In this document: one piece after another, positions 24,884 to 35,470 of the stretch
Layout: each line of letters begins with the position of its first letter
Numbering within the stretch: the stretch's first letter is position 1
DNA from: Ulva prolifera
Taxonomy: Eukaryota > Chlorophyta > Ulvophyceae > Ulvales > Ulvaceae
Length of the DNA: 64,000 nt
Direction: 5' to 3'
NCBI GenBank assembly: GCA_023078555.1
Contig: CM041203.1
Location: 1,135,481-1,199,480 of the forward strand
Translations under genes and position numbers: made by a program
The notes under the pieces: generated by a model
What the model was told of the DNA's origin: nothing
Database searches by the model: none
What the model saw: the letters and a program-made list of their open reading frames with translations, nothing else

Positions 24884-27800
24884 TTATGCTGCAACGGAAT
24901 GACGGCGACTGACTAATTCCTGCTGTCCATATGAAAAGAATTGTGCTGGGCTGGGGAGGGATGCCTCGTCACGACGCACTCGATTCCAAAATGAGTGCCT
25001 GACAGACAACAGCGTTCGCCATACTGGAACGTGATTCTCCTGCTCGTCATCAGGTTCGGCCCCATCTGCCACTTGAACCAAAGCATTCTGTTTGCAAATC
25101 GGACACAGCCTGTGATGGTGCAACCACTGGTCTATACACTCTCTGTGGAACCTGCACAAAACATTATCACGGCATCATGCATTTGGCGATTCCCGTAGCA
25201 TCGGCAGCCTATGCCGGTGAATATCGCACGAGACCACACCTGTGCTGACATGGCAGAATCCTCAGACAGTCCCCTGCTTCATAATCTTCTAGGCAGATAC
25301 AACACACATACCTCGTCGCCCCCCCAACACGTCCACCACCTCTGCCACCCTCCTCCGCAGCGCACACGCAGTGCCCCCCATGACACATCGATCCCAGCCC
25401 CCGCAGCAGGGGTTGGTGCACGCTGCTTTCAGCATCCCGCGGCGACCCCGTCTGCCGTGCGCCGCCCGCCGCCGTGGCTCCCACTGCTGCAATTCCAGCG
25501 CTACCAGCCCGCCCTCCTAAAATTCGGCTGCCGCTTGCCTCACACTCCTGCTCCACACCCTGGCATCCCTGGGGGCAGGTTGCCGTGTGGCCGCAATGGG
25601 GACACCGTCCACCTCGATCCCCCCCAGCGCTTGGCCCCGGCGCCTCTGCCGTGCTGTCACCAATACGCACAGCATAGTACGGCTCCCCGTCTGAACCCGG
25701 CGCCTGCGCCGCTGCCGTGAACAGCCGACGACTCCCTGTATGGTGCTCAATGCCTCCTGGCAGCGTGTCACGGTTGAGGCTCGCATGGTCTGCTCCAGCT
25801 CGCCCCTCTGCAGACACACCCTCGCCCCCCTGGCCCGGCGCTGTGCTGCCAAGGCTCTCGGAGCGTTGTGGCTGTCGAGGCACCCCCTGCGCTGCGGCGC
25901 TCCCCGTGGGCGGCGGGGCATGCCCGCCGCCGACCCCCGGCAACGGATCGGCGCGCGGCGACTGCCAGGAGACGCGGAACGAAGACGCCGAGGCGGACGC
26001 GAACGAGCCCGGCGGGCACGAGTCGCTGTCCAGAAACGCGCTCATGGCGTGACTCCCCTGTATGCCGGAGGTGGCACTGGAGAGGATCACAGACAGCTGC
26101 GGCCGGAAGGGCTCGCCCCGCGGGATCGCGATCGCACAGGTCGCCGGCGCAGTGCACCCGAGGGTGGACGGAGCGGTGAGCAGCGGCACGCTCGCGGCGC
26201 GGGCCAGCGGCGCGGCTGCGGGCGCCCCGGCATGCTCCCCTGCTGCCCCTGCTGTGCTGTCAGAACCTGGTAGGTATATGACCGTCGGCAGCCGTGCAAT
26301 CTGCGCGCTGCTGAGGCCGACATTGGCCAGGGTTCGCCGCGCTGCATCCTCTCCGGCCACCTGCCTGCACACCCCACGCGCCGTACTCTGCCGGTGCTTT
26401 GTGCATCTGTGCGCTGCTGCGTGCTGCGTGCTGCGGGGGGGAGACCAGCACAGGGGGGGAGGCTGTGTGTGTGTGTGTGTTTGCAGACCGCACCTCTGCA
26501 CGACCCACACCATTGCTGCGAAGGAGCAGAGCACGACCGCGGTGGCGAGCGCCGACGCGAGCAGCGAGTGCACCATGCTTGTTGACGCCTGCACAGCAGC
26601 CGTACATAACTGCTTTCGTCAGGATCATGACGATGCCGTTGTGTGCGTATGCAGCCGGTTTGGCCGTTTGCCGTAGCGGATCATGCGTGGCTGCTGGGGA
26701 GGATCAGCTCACGAGGCTTGGGTGGCTGGGGCGTGTGCGGATGGCATACCCCGGCCGGGGAACGCTTGACTAGCACGTGCGCGCACGTTGCATGTGGCAA
26801 CCCATGCGAATGTCGCTGGCGCGTCTGAAGTCCATCACGACCTGTCTCACGTTTCGGTGCGATGGGCGATTTATTTCGGTCAGATGAGGCTCATTGCAAA
26901 GCACAATTCCCTGTGTTTGGGCCCTGGCGTCACCCGGACCCTGTATGACAACAGACGACCAAAACACAACCGCACATGGCACTGGTGCAAACCATCACTC
27001 GACCCAAGCTGCACGGCGGCTGTGGTACAGTGGTGGCGAACCGAGGCGCACCGAGAGCAGCCACGCCGTGCACCTGTAGCCATGCTCGCGCGTGCGGAAG
27101 CAGTGCATGCCATCGCTGTACTTGACCGTGACGGCTGGGATGGCGGTCAGCGGCTGTGCGTCGGAGGCGTTGTCTCGTGGCGCTGCTGGAGGCACCTTGC
27201 CGAAGGTGATCAGCGCCGCCGCACCCTGAGCTTCAGCCAGTCGCACCTGTAGCCACAATACCTTTCGCGGGCAGCAGAGGGCCTGAAGTTGCAAAAACAC
27301 ATGCGCAGCTGTCTACAAGCGTGTGAGAGGTTCACACAACCATGGGCGCACGGGTTCCATGCTTGTATTGACCAGTTGTGGCTTGAGTTGTCAAGGAGTG
27401 GCAGATTGGATTCGTAAACGAGGGCAGGCGATTGTAAGGGAGTGCACCTGGTGCTCAAAGGAGTTGCCTGGAAACTGGGAAGGGAAGCAGCACTCTGAGG
27501 GGAGGAGGGCGATCCATGGGATGTGTGGAGCGGGTGGGAACACCATGCATGACCTCCGAGGCTGCGGTATCTGCGTGACACAACAGGCGGGCTCATGCAC
27601 TGGATGCTCGATCCTGCGGCTGGCGATTGATTCACTTATATAAGAGCGTATATATACATGTCTAGATAGTTGCATAACTCTAGACACTTGTGTATATGCC
27701 TAGCACCAGATCTCGCTGTGCCTCTGCTCAGTGAGTTCTGTGCACACATGATACCTAGCATACAGATGGCGGTAGAATGATGCATTATGGCGCGTTCGAT

Positions 27801-28374
27801 CGAGAACACATGTGGCAGCTATCAGAGGAGATATTGTTTACCTGTACAAGGCCAGATATGCCCTCTGGGGGTAGGTCGGGGCTGAACGGCGCCCGCACGT
27901 CGTGAGCACTGATCCGGATGCCCTCGATCTGCATGAGTGCTGGCTCGAGTGGGGATGGTGGCCCCGGGTCACGCCGTCTCACCTGACAAGTGCCATGCAC
28001 CGCTCGAGAACACTCAAAGTGACACATACATCGCTAGACGCGGGGAATTTGCCTGTTTTTGCGGTGGCTATGGCTACATCGGCCCCCGTCAACGCTGTGT
28101 CAGCACGCACGAGTCCAGACAGGTGACCCACACAGAAGCAAATAAGTTGTAAGGCTGCATCTGCGTCGCTCTGTTGATCCCAGACAGTGTCGACCATGCT
28201 GTCTCTCTCCGGCATACATGCATATAGTACACACGGCAGGATCATCACAGCTTGCAGCTGGATCTGTGGAGCACTGCGAGCATGTACACGGCCCATTTCC
28301 ATAGCGTATATGGCTGGCGTTGCGGCGATGTTCGTCACAGCGACAATGCACACGGTGAGCTTATCGAATCGCAT
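24884..28374 (-). CDS. PA-TM-RING ubiquitin ligase (RMR/RNF13-like), RING-H2
   Basis: This looks like a membrane E3 ligase of the PA-TM-RING family, which act in endomembranes or vacuolar sorting. Blocks in coding order: a signal-like N-terminus starting at 28374 (MRFDKLTVCIVAV); a block ending at 27842 with PFSPDLPPEGISGLVQ; a PA-domain block from about 27249 (VRLAEAQGAAALITFGK); a transmembrane block near 26575-26494 (LLASALATAVVLCSFAAMVW); a long exon from about 26360 to about 25243; and the last exon 25151-24884. The RING reads CCICLEDY, then LPCQH joined to RFHREC and CPIC, a C3H2C3 RING-H2 split by an intron. About 350 low-complexity residues rich in Ser, Pro and Gly separate the TM from the RING, longer than is usual in this family. 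The exons between 27842 and 26575 are not fully resolved. Confidence 0.75.
26462..26481 (+). repeat. GT dinucleotide microsatellite
   Basis: A short (TG)n run of roughly nine to ten units lies within the intron between the transmembrane exon and the long linker exon of the PA-TM-RING gene. Confidence 0.8.
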
Positions 28375-28902
28375 GCGCGGTGAGCAGCAGTGTCCGTACC
28401 GTAAAGAACACTGTCCCTTGCGCACATTCCAGAAGCCAAAGAAATATTGCCATGTGTGAAGGGATAGACCGTGAGATCGCTTGCACGATGCCTTGATGCA
28501 TGCCTGCTATCGTGCGTCTACATCGCTGTGTAACGTGTATAGATATGCGATCAACGACAACCAGCGCACGCGGTGTGCTGAAGCACGCATGCTTTTGTAC
28601 GTGCCTGCTTCATGGGCAGATCGCTGCTCGGATTGTTCACTGGATTGAACCCAGCCCAAGTGCAAAGGCTGGTATCCTGTCGCCACTCATGTTTGAACGG
28701 TCTAGCTCGGCAAGAAAGACACGATGAATGGGCAAGGTTGCGAGGCTAGCGCAACATGAGTTTAGGTCGTGCAAAATACTTGCATGCCAACTATCGTAGC
28801 TCTCTTCCTTCTGCAGACAAGTTAAAAGTACCAAGCGACAGCATTCGCAGTGCAAAGATGTCGGTTGGCGCACCAACACCTCCAGAGTAATAGTACAGTT
28901 TA
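28375..28902. promoter_or_regulatory. divergent upstream region, PA-TM-RING / RAP-domain gene
   Basis: About 530 bp lie between the proposed starts of the two divergent genes, and both promoters should be here. No clear box or operator-like site was identified. Confidence 0.4.
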
Positions 28903-31900
28903 ATGTCTATTTGTATACACAGACTCGCTGCTGGCGTGCGTACTCATAGCCGCGCGAATGCAAACAAGAGACTTCTCTGTCGGAGTCCTCGCCGTCGCGC
29001 GCAGGGCCGCACGCCTTCGCTAGTGATCCCAACTGCCTCCCCAGCTGAAGTAAGAGACTCTGTAGCAGGCAATGGACCCCCGTCTCGTGGTCGGGACGAG
29101 CTGCTGGAGTCCCTCGAGAGATTGTTTCCTGAGCAGGTCTGTCGCAGCTTTCAGCCCTTTCAGTATGTTACGGATACCTGCGTTGCGCCAAGCTTCAAAG
29201 TCGCTATGAATCCATCTTGTGCTGTAGACGCCTACGCTGCAAGGCGTGGACGCTCTGTCTGACACGGACGCAACTCGTGTCCTGCGCATATTGAGCCAGG
29301 TACACCTGCGGGCCACCTCCACCTCGCGAGTTCTACTGGGACACTATCAGTCCCTCACCTTGGCTCTTCTCAATACTCTTCCGCTGCACTGCTCCTTCCT
29401 GAGCATCGCGGATCTGGCTCAGCTGCTGTTAGCATGTAGCAACTTGTGCCAGCCTCCCAAGGCCTCTAAAGGCGGGAGAATCGAAGACGTGTGCCGTGAA
29501 GTCACAGCTGCAGCCCGTGAGAAGACTTCTGAAATTGTGCTGCCCAACCTTGCCGAACGCCTGGCGGAGCCGAGTGCAACAAGCATACCGGGGGCACATG
29601 TAGCGCACATCACCTACGCCCTATCCCAGCTTCCACCAGACATCCGCCAGTCCACCGCCTTCGCCACCATCAGCACACACCTCAGCACGCTCAGCTCATC
29701 AGCCAAGCTCGAGATGACAGCAAGTCAAGCATGCTCGACGCTCGTCAGTGGAGTCGCGGAGCCCTTGCTGATGCCTTCGACGACCACCCATCTGGTCAAC
29801 TTGCTGTCCCACCTGTGCCTCGTCGACAGCAGCAGACTGCGCCAGTTCCTGCCGCCAAGGATGCTGCTCCAGCTGCTGTGGTCCCTCCACAGCATCAAGC
29901 TGAAGTACCCCGAGCAGTACCAGGATGCAACCAAGGCTTCGGACATGCGTAACCTCTGTCAGGGCATCACGCAGGGTCTCCGCGCCGCCTTCTCGGTGCG
30001 CCTCCTTCGACTCTCCAACCCCGTCAAAACAAACCGCGGCTTCCTCTTCGCAAACCCGCATTCGCAGCAGCAGCATGCTGCTCTGCTGAGCCGGCCACTG
30101 CATCCATCGCCCAGCCCCTCACCCTCATCGGCTTGGCCCACGCGCAGGCATCTCTGCCGGTGTCTGTTTGCTAGGTGGTAGCATGTTCCCCTCCGTTCAG
30201 CTCCATCTCCTCAACACACTGCGCAACGCCAGCATGCACACCCCACCTCGTGCTCTTCGTCAAAGAGCCATTCACTCATGCATGGGTCAACGGCCAAGGG
30301 TGACCCTGCCACACATCGTCCCGAACGGCGGTGCAACATTGCTTGCTCACGGGCGGTGTTGGATGGCTGTGGCGCCTTGCTGCGGCGCCACTGGTCGCGG
30401 ATGTAGTGCGGCCGTGCCTCGCCGCTGTGCGGTTCCTGCGGTGCTACCTGCCGCTCCGGCTGTGTCCTTGTCACACACATGGCCTGCATCCGCACCGCGT
30501 GTGTGCCGCACAGCCCCCAGCAGCCGCACGTCATGCAGTGATCGGCACGCAGCCGCACACGCCCCTGCGTGCATGCACAGGCATCAGCGTTGGCCTCGTC
30601 TTGTCTCAGACCATACCGTCTGGCCCATAATCCACACGCTGCCTGTATGCGGATGGCCGGCCACACGGCTCCAGTCCGCACGGTGCGTTGCCACGCAGCA
30701 GATTCACCGCAGCACGCAGCGCACGATGTCTTACGCCGGCCACACCGCCACCGGCATCACCCTCGGTGTGTGCAGGACCCGGAGCGGCGGTGGGACGCGG
30801 TGCTGATCCAGAAGGCCGCCGGCGGCGCCGCGCTGCTGCACATCCGCGACGCGGTCATCGTGCAGCGGCTGACAGAGCACGCGGTCGGCCGCGGCGCGCC
30901 GCGCCTCCCCGGCCGCACCGCCCTCGCCCTCACGGACCTCATCTACGGGGCGCATCGGCAGGCTCGGCGGCGGTACGAGCCGGACGGGCGCACGCGCGCC
31001 ACGATCGCGCACGCGCTGACGTACGCGGCCGCGAACCATGAGCGCCGGTGGACCGCGTTTGAGTGCTGGCAGATCTGCCGGCTGCTGCCGCAGCTGAACC
31101 CGGGCGTGAGCAACGGGGACTTCACGCACGTCGCGCAGCACACTGTGTGGGCGGAGCACACGCAGCGGCGCCAGGGCACGCTCGCGTGGGAGGCGGTGTT
31201 TACAAACTGCAAGACGTTTGTGTCGCGCATGCATGGGCTGCAGCGCTCGCGCGCGCCGCGGGGCGTACTCTACGCGTTCTTCTCCGCTGCGGCCCAGCTG
31301 CCGGGCTTCTTCGACGAGGTGGAGCCGCGCGACACGGTGACGCTGCTGTGCTTGCTCATCCAGTGCACTGGCCTGGACGATCTTGTCACGGTGCGGCCCC
31401 CTCCCCTCCCCTCCGCGCAGCCGACCGCGCCTGGTGGCGTGCCGCAGCTGACGCCACCTGGCCCAGCAGCCGCAGCAGCCCTCCGTGCGGAGCACGTTGT
31501 CTGTGTGCCGAATGACCCACGCTCCTGCCGCACGTCGAGCGCACGGGCCGCCCTGGCTGTGGCGTGCAACGGTGACGGGGCGGAGGGGGACCCCCCGGCG
31601 CGCCACGCTTGGCTCATGCGCTCACGTGGTGTAGGTGCTCCTTGACGCCGCGCTGCGGCACGCCCGCGCGGGGCACCACATGCCGTATGCCGTGTACGCC
31701 GCGGCGAAGCTCTCCCGGCCAGAGTACGTGCGGCCGCTGTGCGAAGCCCTGCAGCCGATGGTCGGCGACATGGACGCGCGGGACATCAACAACGTCGTCT
31801 GGGCGGCCGCCGCCTGCCGCATCGCCGACCTTGACTTTGGCCCCGTGCTGGCACGGCTGCAGCTGCTGCTGGAGGGTGCCGCGGCGGCGCGGGCGGCGGC

Positions 31901-34669
31901 GGCGCGCGGGGGGGTGGAGCCGTCTGCGGACGACGTGTGGGCCGGGGGCGCAGCGGCGATGCCGCACGTCGAGTTCTCAGGCTGGCAGCTCGCTCAGATG
32001 GCGTGGGCGTTGCCGCACCTCAAGGTTGCGGGGGCGGAGGACCTGCTGCGCATGCTGGTGTCGTCTGTCACGTGCGCTCCCCTGCGACGTCCCATGCTTT
32101 GCGGATTGCTGGGTGTGGCTAGAAGCGCCCGCTGCTGCATGGTGACTCCCCTGACTGTGAGTCCGGGTGAGTATGCCAGATGTGGACCGTGGGGCTCTGC
32201 GGGCGCTGCAGCATGCAACCTGGCGGAGCCGGCAGCAGGTCATTGCTGCGGGCAACTGTGCCAAGCCCCCCTTGCATGTGAGCCATGCCGCAGGGTTTTG
32301 CAAGCCGCGCAGCCCCACACCCTGCAGGCAGGGCCACCTGCTAGCCTCTCGGCCTCTAGCCCGCTGTGACGCTGCACCTGTGCTGCGCCGATGCCTGTTC
32401 AACTTCCAGCGCCGCCGGCACCATCAGTTCAACCTTATCAGCGCCGCGGACGTGTGCAGAGCGGACACCGTGCTGAAGCCCATCGACATCACGAACCTGC
32501 TGTGGGCGGCTGCGGCGCTGAAGGTCGACGTCAGCGCGACGGAGCTGTGGCGCGTCACGCGCGCGCGCTTCGCCGGGCCGCTGCGCGGCTGGCGCGTCAA
32601 GGAGCTCAGCTCGTGCCTGTGGTCGCTCGGGCTGATGCGGCTGAGCCCCGGGCACCGCGCGCTCGACACCATCGTTGCGAAGCTCTCGGTGCACCTCGAC
32701 ACGCTCCCGCCGCAGCACGTCGTGAACAGCATGACGGGGGTCGCGCTGCTGAACCACATGCCGCCGCGCGCGGTGCTGGAGCACATCGAGGGCGCGATCA
32801 GCAGCTCGGTGATGACGGTGCGGCCTCGCCGCGCCGCCTTCTGGCCCGCATTTTTTTTGGTTCATGAGCAGCATGCCTGCGTGTGCTGATTGAACTCCAC
32901 CGCCGAGGCGTGGCCGCACAGCGCTCGCCCGATGGCGCATGTGTGGTGTTGCTGCGGAGTGGAGCAGTGAGGCTCGCAGGCTGCGGTTGCTTGATCGTCG
33001 TCGCACACCCACCAGCACTGCCTTGAGGTCTACACCAAGGCGGTACGCACACTGCCAGGCCAGCGAGTGCTCCCGTGCAGCGAGGGACTCAGACGGGGTG
33101 TGAGCCTTTGCTTCTGGACAAGCGGCCCGTGCAGCGTTTCGCCCTCCGGTGACGGCGTCCTGTGGTGGCTTGATGATAGTGCCGTGGCGCACGAGGGTGT
33201 GTGCAGTGGTGGGGCGTCGTCCCCATCGCAGCTGCAGCGGGCGTCGCTGGACGGGCGCTTGTCTTGTACATGCTGGCTGCATAGGACAGGGGGGCGTGAT
33301 CCGGCCCCACCCGGCCCCACCAGATCGTAACGTGCGTATCAGCAAGAGTGACCTGGGCGGCTGCGGTCTTTCCTCAGCGGTGCGGTGTGGCCAGAGGGGT
33401 CCCGGTGGAGCATGCCCACGCCCACCACAGGCGCCCCTGCAGCCGTGGGCGTATGTTCAGGTCAGCGGCGCTGAGGGCGGGAGCACCGTGCGGGATAGCG
33501 CACAGCTTGCAGCACAAATGCACAGGCACAGCCGCGGGTGTGTGGTTGGCGATGCATGCATGCAGACGCGGAGGGGTGCTGTGCAGGCGGACGCGCAGGA
33601 CCTGTCGCGGTCGCTGCACATGTTCACGCACCTCGCGTACGAACCGCGGCGGCTACTGGGGGCGCTGGAGGACGGCCTGCCGCACACGGCGCGCCTGCTC
33701 TCGCGGGACATGCACACGAGTGCCAAGGTGCTGATGTGCATCGCGACGTTCAACTCGGAGCGGCCGCGGCTGCACGCGTGGGCGATGCAGGAGCTCAGCC
33801 ACATGGACGCGAGCAGGTTCTCCTGGTCGATCATGCATCAGGTCATCCAGGCGCACATGCTTGCTGAGGCTGGCGGGTGCGGACCCCGCTCACATTGCTG
33901 TGTTGGTGTGTGTGACAAGGACAAAGCAAGCAGGGCAGGTAGCACCGCGGGCGACAACCAGGGGAACCGCACACCCACGCAACCAGCAACACGCAGAACA
34001 TACCAACACACCCAAGCCCTCTCACCCTACATCCACAATCACACCCGCACGCCCTGTGTTAGTGTGTCGTGCTGCTGTGCGTGTGGCTGGTGTGCCTGTG
34101 GGCCCGTGGGCACCTGCGCAGAGGCGGAGTGGTCGTGCAGGATGGAGTCGCAGAGGGTGCCGAGCTTTGTGACGGACAGCAAGGAGGAGGTGGTGGCAGC
34201 AGCGATCAACATCGAGCGATCGTGGAACCGTTCGCTGTTGGCCAGTATACAGGCGAAGCTGGACGAGGCGGGGTACGGCCCCGCGCGCTCCGGAGCTACT
34301 GTCAGCGAGGGTGTCCTTCACATTGACCTGCTGCTTGAGGCGCTGTTATGGGAAGGCAAGCCTGTGGCGCTGGAGCTGCTGGACGCGTGCCAAGTGGCAA
34401 GTAATACGGGCCAGCCACTGGGCCGATGGCTCTTGCGTCGCAGGCTGTTGGAGACGTTTGGCTTTCATATTGTCACAATCGCGGAGGATGCGTGGCTGGC
34501 AACGTCGTCACCGACGGAGCTGCTGCACAGCTTGCTACGGGACTGCCGCAAGCTGCCGCACGCGGTGCGGGAACACAGGCCTCGAAACCAGCCTGCAACT
34601 ATTGAAAAGGTGTATTACAATGAGGTGCACAATGACCCCGGAAGGACCATGTCCGTGCTGGACGAGTAG
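28903..34669 (+). CDS. RAP-domain, OPR/FASTK-like organelle RNA-binding protein
   Basis: Proteins of this type bind organelle transcripts and control their stability, splicing or translation. Exon 1 (28903-29136) starts MSICIHRLAAGVRTH and is Arg/Ser-rich with few acidic residues, like an organelle transit peptide. It joins in phase to an exon from 29228. Further coding blocks: about 30201-30250 (LHLLNTLRN), 30769-31389, 31634-32067, 32403-32817, 33583-33841 and about 34125-34669. Repeated helical units carry OPR/FASTK-like words such as DINNVVWAAAACR and DITNLLWAAAAL. The C-terminus has a RAP domain: GKPVALELLDAC, then LGRWLLRRRLLETFGFHIV. Some middle exon borders are approximate. Two non-LTR tail fragments lie in its introns. 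Target transcript and organelle are unknown. Confidence 0.8.
30427..30478 (+). repeat. non-LTR retrotransposon 3'-tail fragment (copy B)
   Basis: The segment reads TGTGCGGTTCCTGCGGTGCT, then a CTGCCGCTCCGGCT stretch and GTGTCCTTGTCACACACA. It matches the 3' end of the element at 52.9 kb, but with TGTCA where other copies have TGTAA. It lies in a RAP-gene intron, in the sense orientation. Confidence 0.7.
33906..33998 (-). repeat. non-LTR retrotransposon 3'-tail fragment (copy C)
   Basis: Read on the minus strand this shows GTTGCTGGTTGCGTGGGTGT, then GCGGTGCTACCTG and GCTTTGTCCTTGTCACACAC. It matches the tail family at 49.9-50.07 kb and 52.9 kb. It lies between the last two coding blocks of the RAP gene, antisense to the gene. 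The RAP reading frame happens to stay open through it. Confidence 0.8.
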
Positions 34670-34714
34670 TGCACTATTAGTTACGAATTCTTTTTTTTTT
34701 TGCATCCAGTACAG
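34670..34714. other. 45-nt convergent spacer between two stop codons
   Basis: This gap contains a T11 run and separates the stop codons of the RAP-domain gene (plus) and the UMP/CMP kinase (minus). The 3' untranslated regions of the two genes must overlap unless they are extremely short. Confidence 0.8.
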
Positions 34715-35470
34715 CTAGTCCTTCTCCAGTAAATTGATGAAATGCTGCCTCGTGGCCTGGTACACGTCGTTGATTTCAGCAGCTGCGTCCACCGTGTGCA
34801 ATTTGCCCATCGCCTCGAAGTGTTTGATCACTGGCTTGGTGGAGTCCTCGAATGTCTGCATCCAGTTTCAATGTTGGCAAGTGTAACGCGACTCGGCAGC
34901 ATAGCTGTAGACATCACACTTTTTCATACATATCTCCGCCGCAGCGCATTCGCGGGGACTCGTACATGAAACCTTTTGAGAATTGTTTGCACATTGTCGT
35001 CACTTCTGCTCCCGTCCGCCCTGCTCAACAATCGCTTTTGCAAAATGTCCAGCGGAGCTGCAAAGTTCAGAACAAATTGACAGCTGCTTGGAGCTGCTCT
35101 ATCCCAGGCTTGCACGTTGTCGGTGTTCCTTGGGAACCCATCGATCAGGCAAAGCTGTGATTGGCTCTGGTGCATGGCCTCAATCAGTAGACGGACAGTG
35201 ATCTGCACATGGCATCTTGTTTGGGCGGCACAGAAAAACGCAGAGAGCCTACTTTCTCGTCGAAACTTTGGAACGTGCATGTGCGGGTACAATCTTGCCC
35301 TGATTGTTTATCATATGCGCGAGCTCATCTGCTTCAGGGCCACCTTGCGCGATGAACTCTCGCAGCAGGGAACCAGCGCTTAGGTGTTGAAAATTGAACT
35401 CCTTAGCGAGGAGCGAACACTGGGTCCCTTTTCCGGCCCCCGGTCCACCCAACACGAACACGTAGGCCAT
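34715..35470 (-). CDS. UMP/CMP kinase (adenylate kinase family)
   Basis: This nucleoside monophosphate kinase transfers phosphate from ATP to UMP or CMP in pyrimidine salvage and synthesis. It starts MAYVFVLGGPGAGKGTQ, with the P-loop at residues 8-17. Next are LSAGSLLREFI (NMP-binding region), LCLIDGFPRN and a C-terminal SRSDDNVQTILKRFH that splices in phase to TFEDSTKPVIKHFEAMGK, as in UMP/CMP kinases. Exon 2 (35202-34966) and exon 3 (34855-34715) are firm. Exon 1 begins at 35470; its end is either 35291 (donor GTACCC) or about 35267 (donor GTTTCG), which changes a few residues near the conserved GKIVP segment. The short LID typical of UMP/CMP kinase is consistent. No transit peptide is seen, so a cytosolic form is likely. 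Confidence 0.9.

Noticed and set aside
27979-28425. Single 148-residue ORF as an independent gene
   Set aside because: Its pieces fit better as the signal-peptide exon and the first PA-domain exon (different frames, good donor at 27842) of the PA-TM-RING gene.
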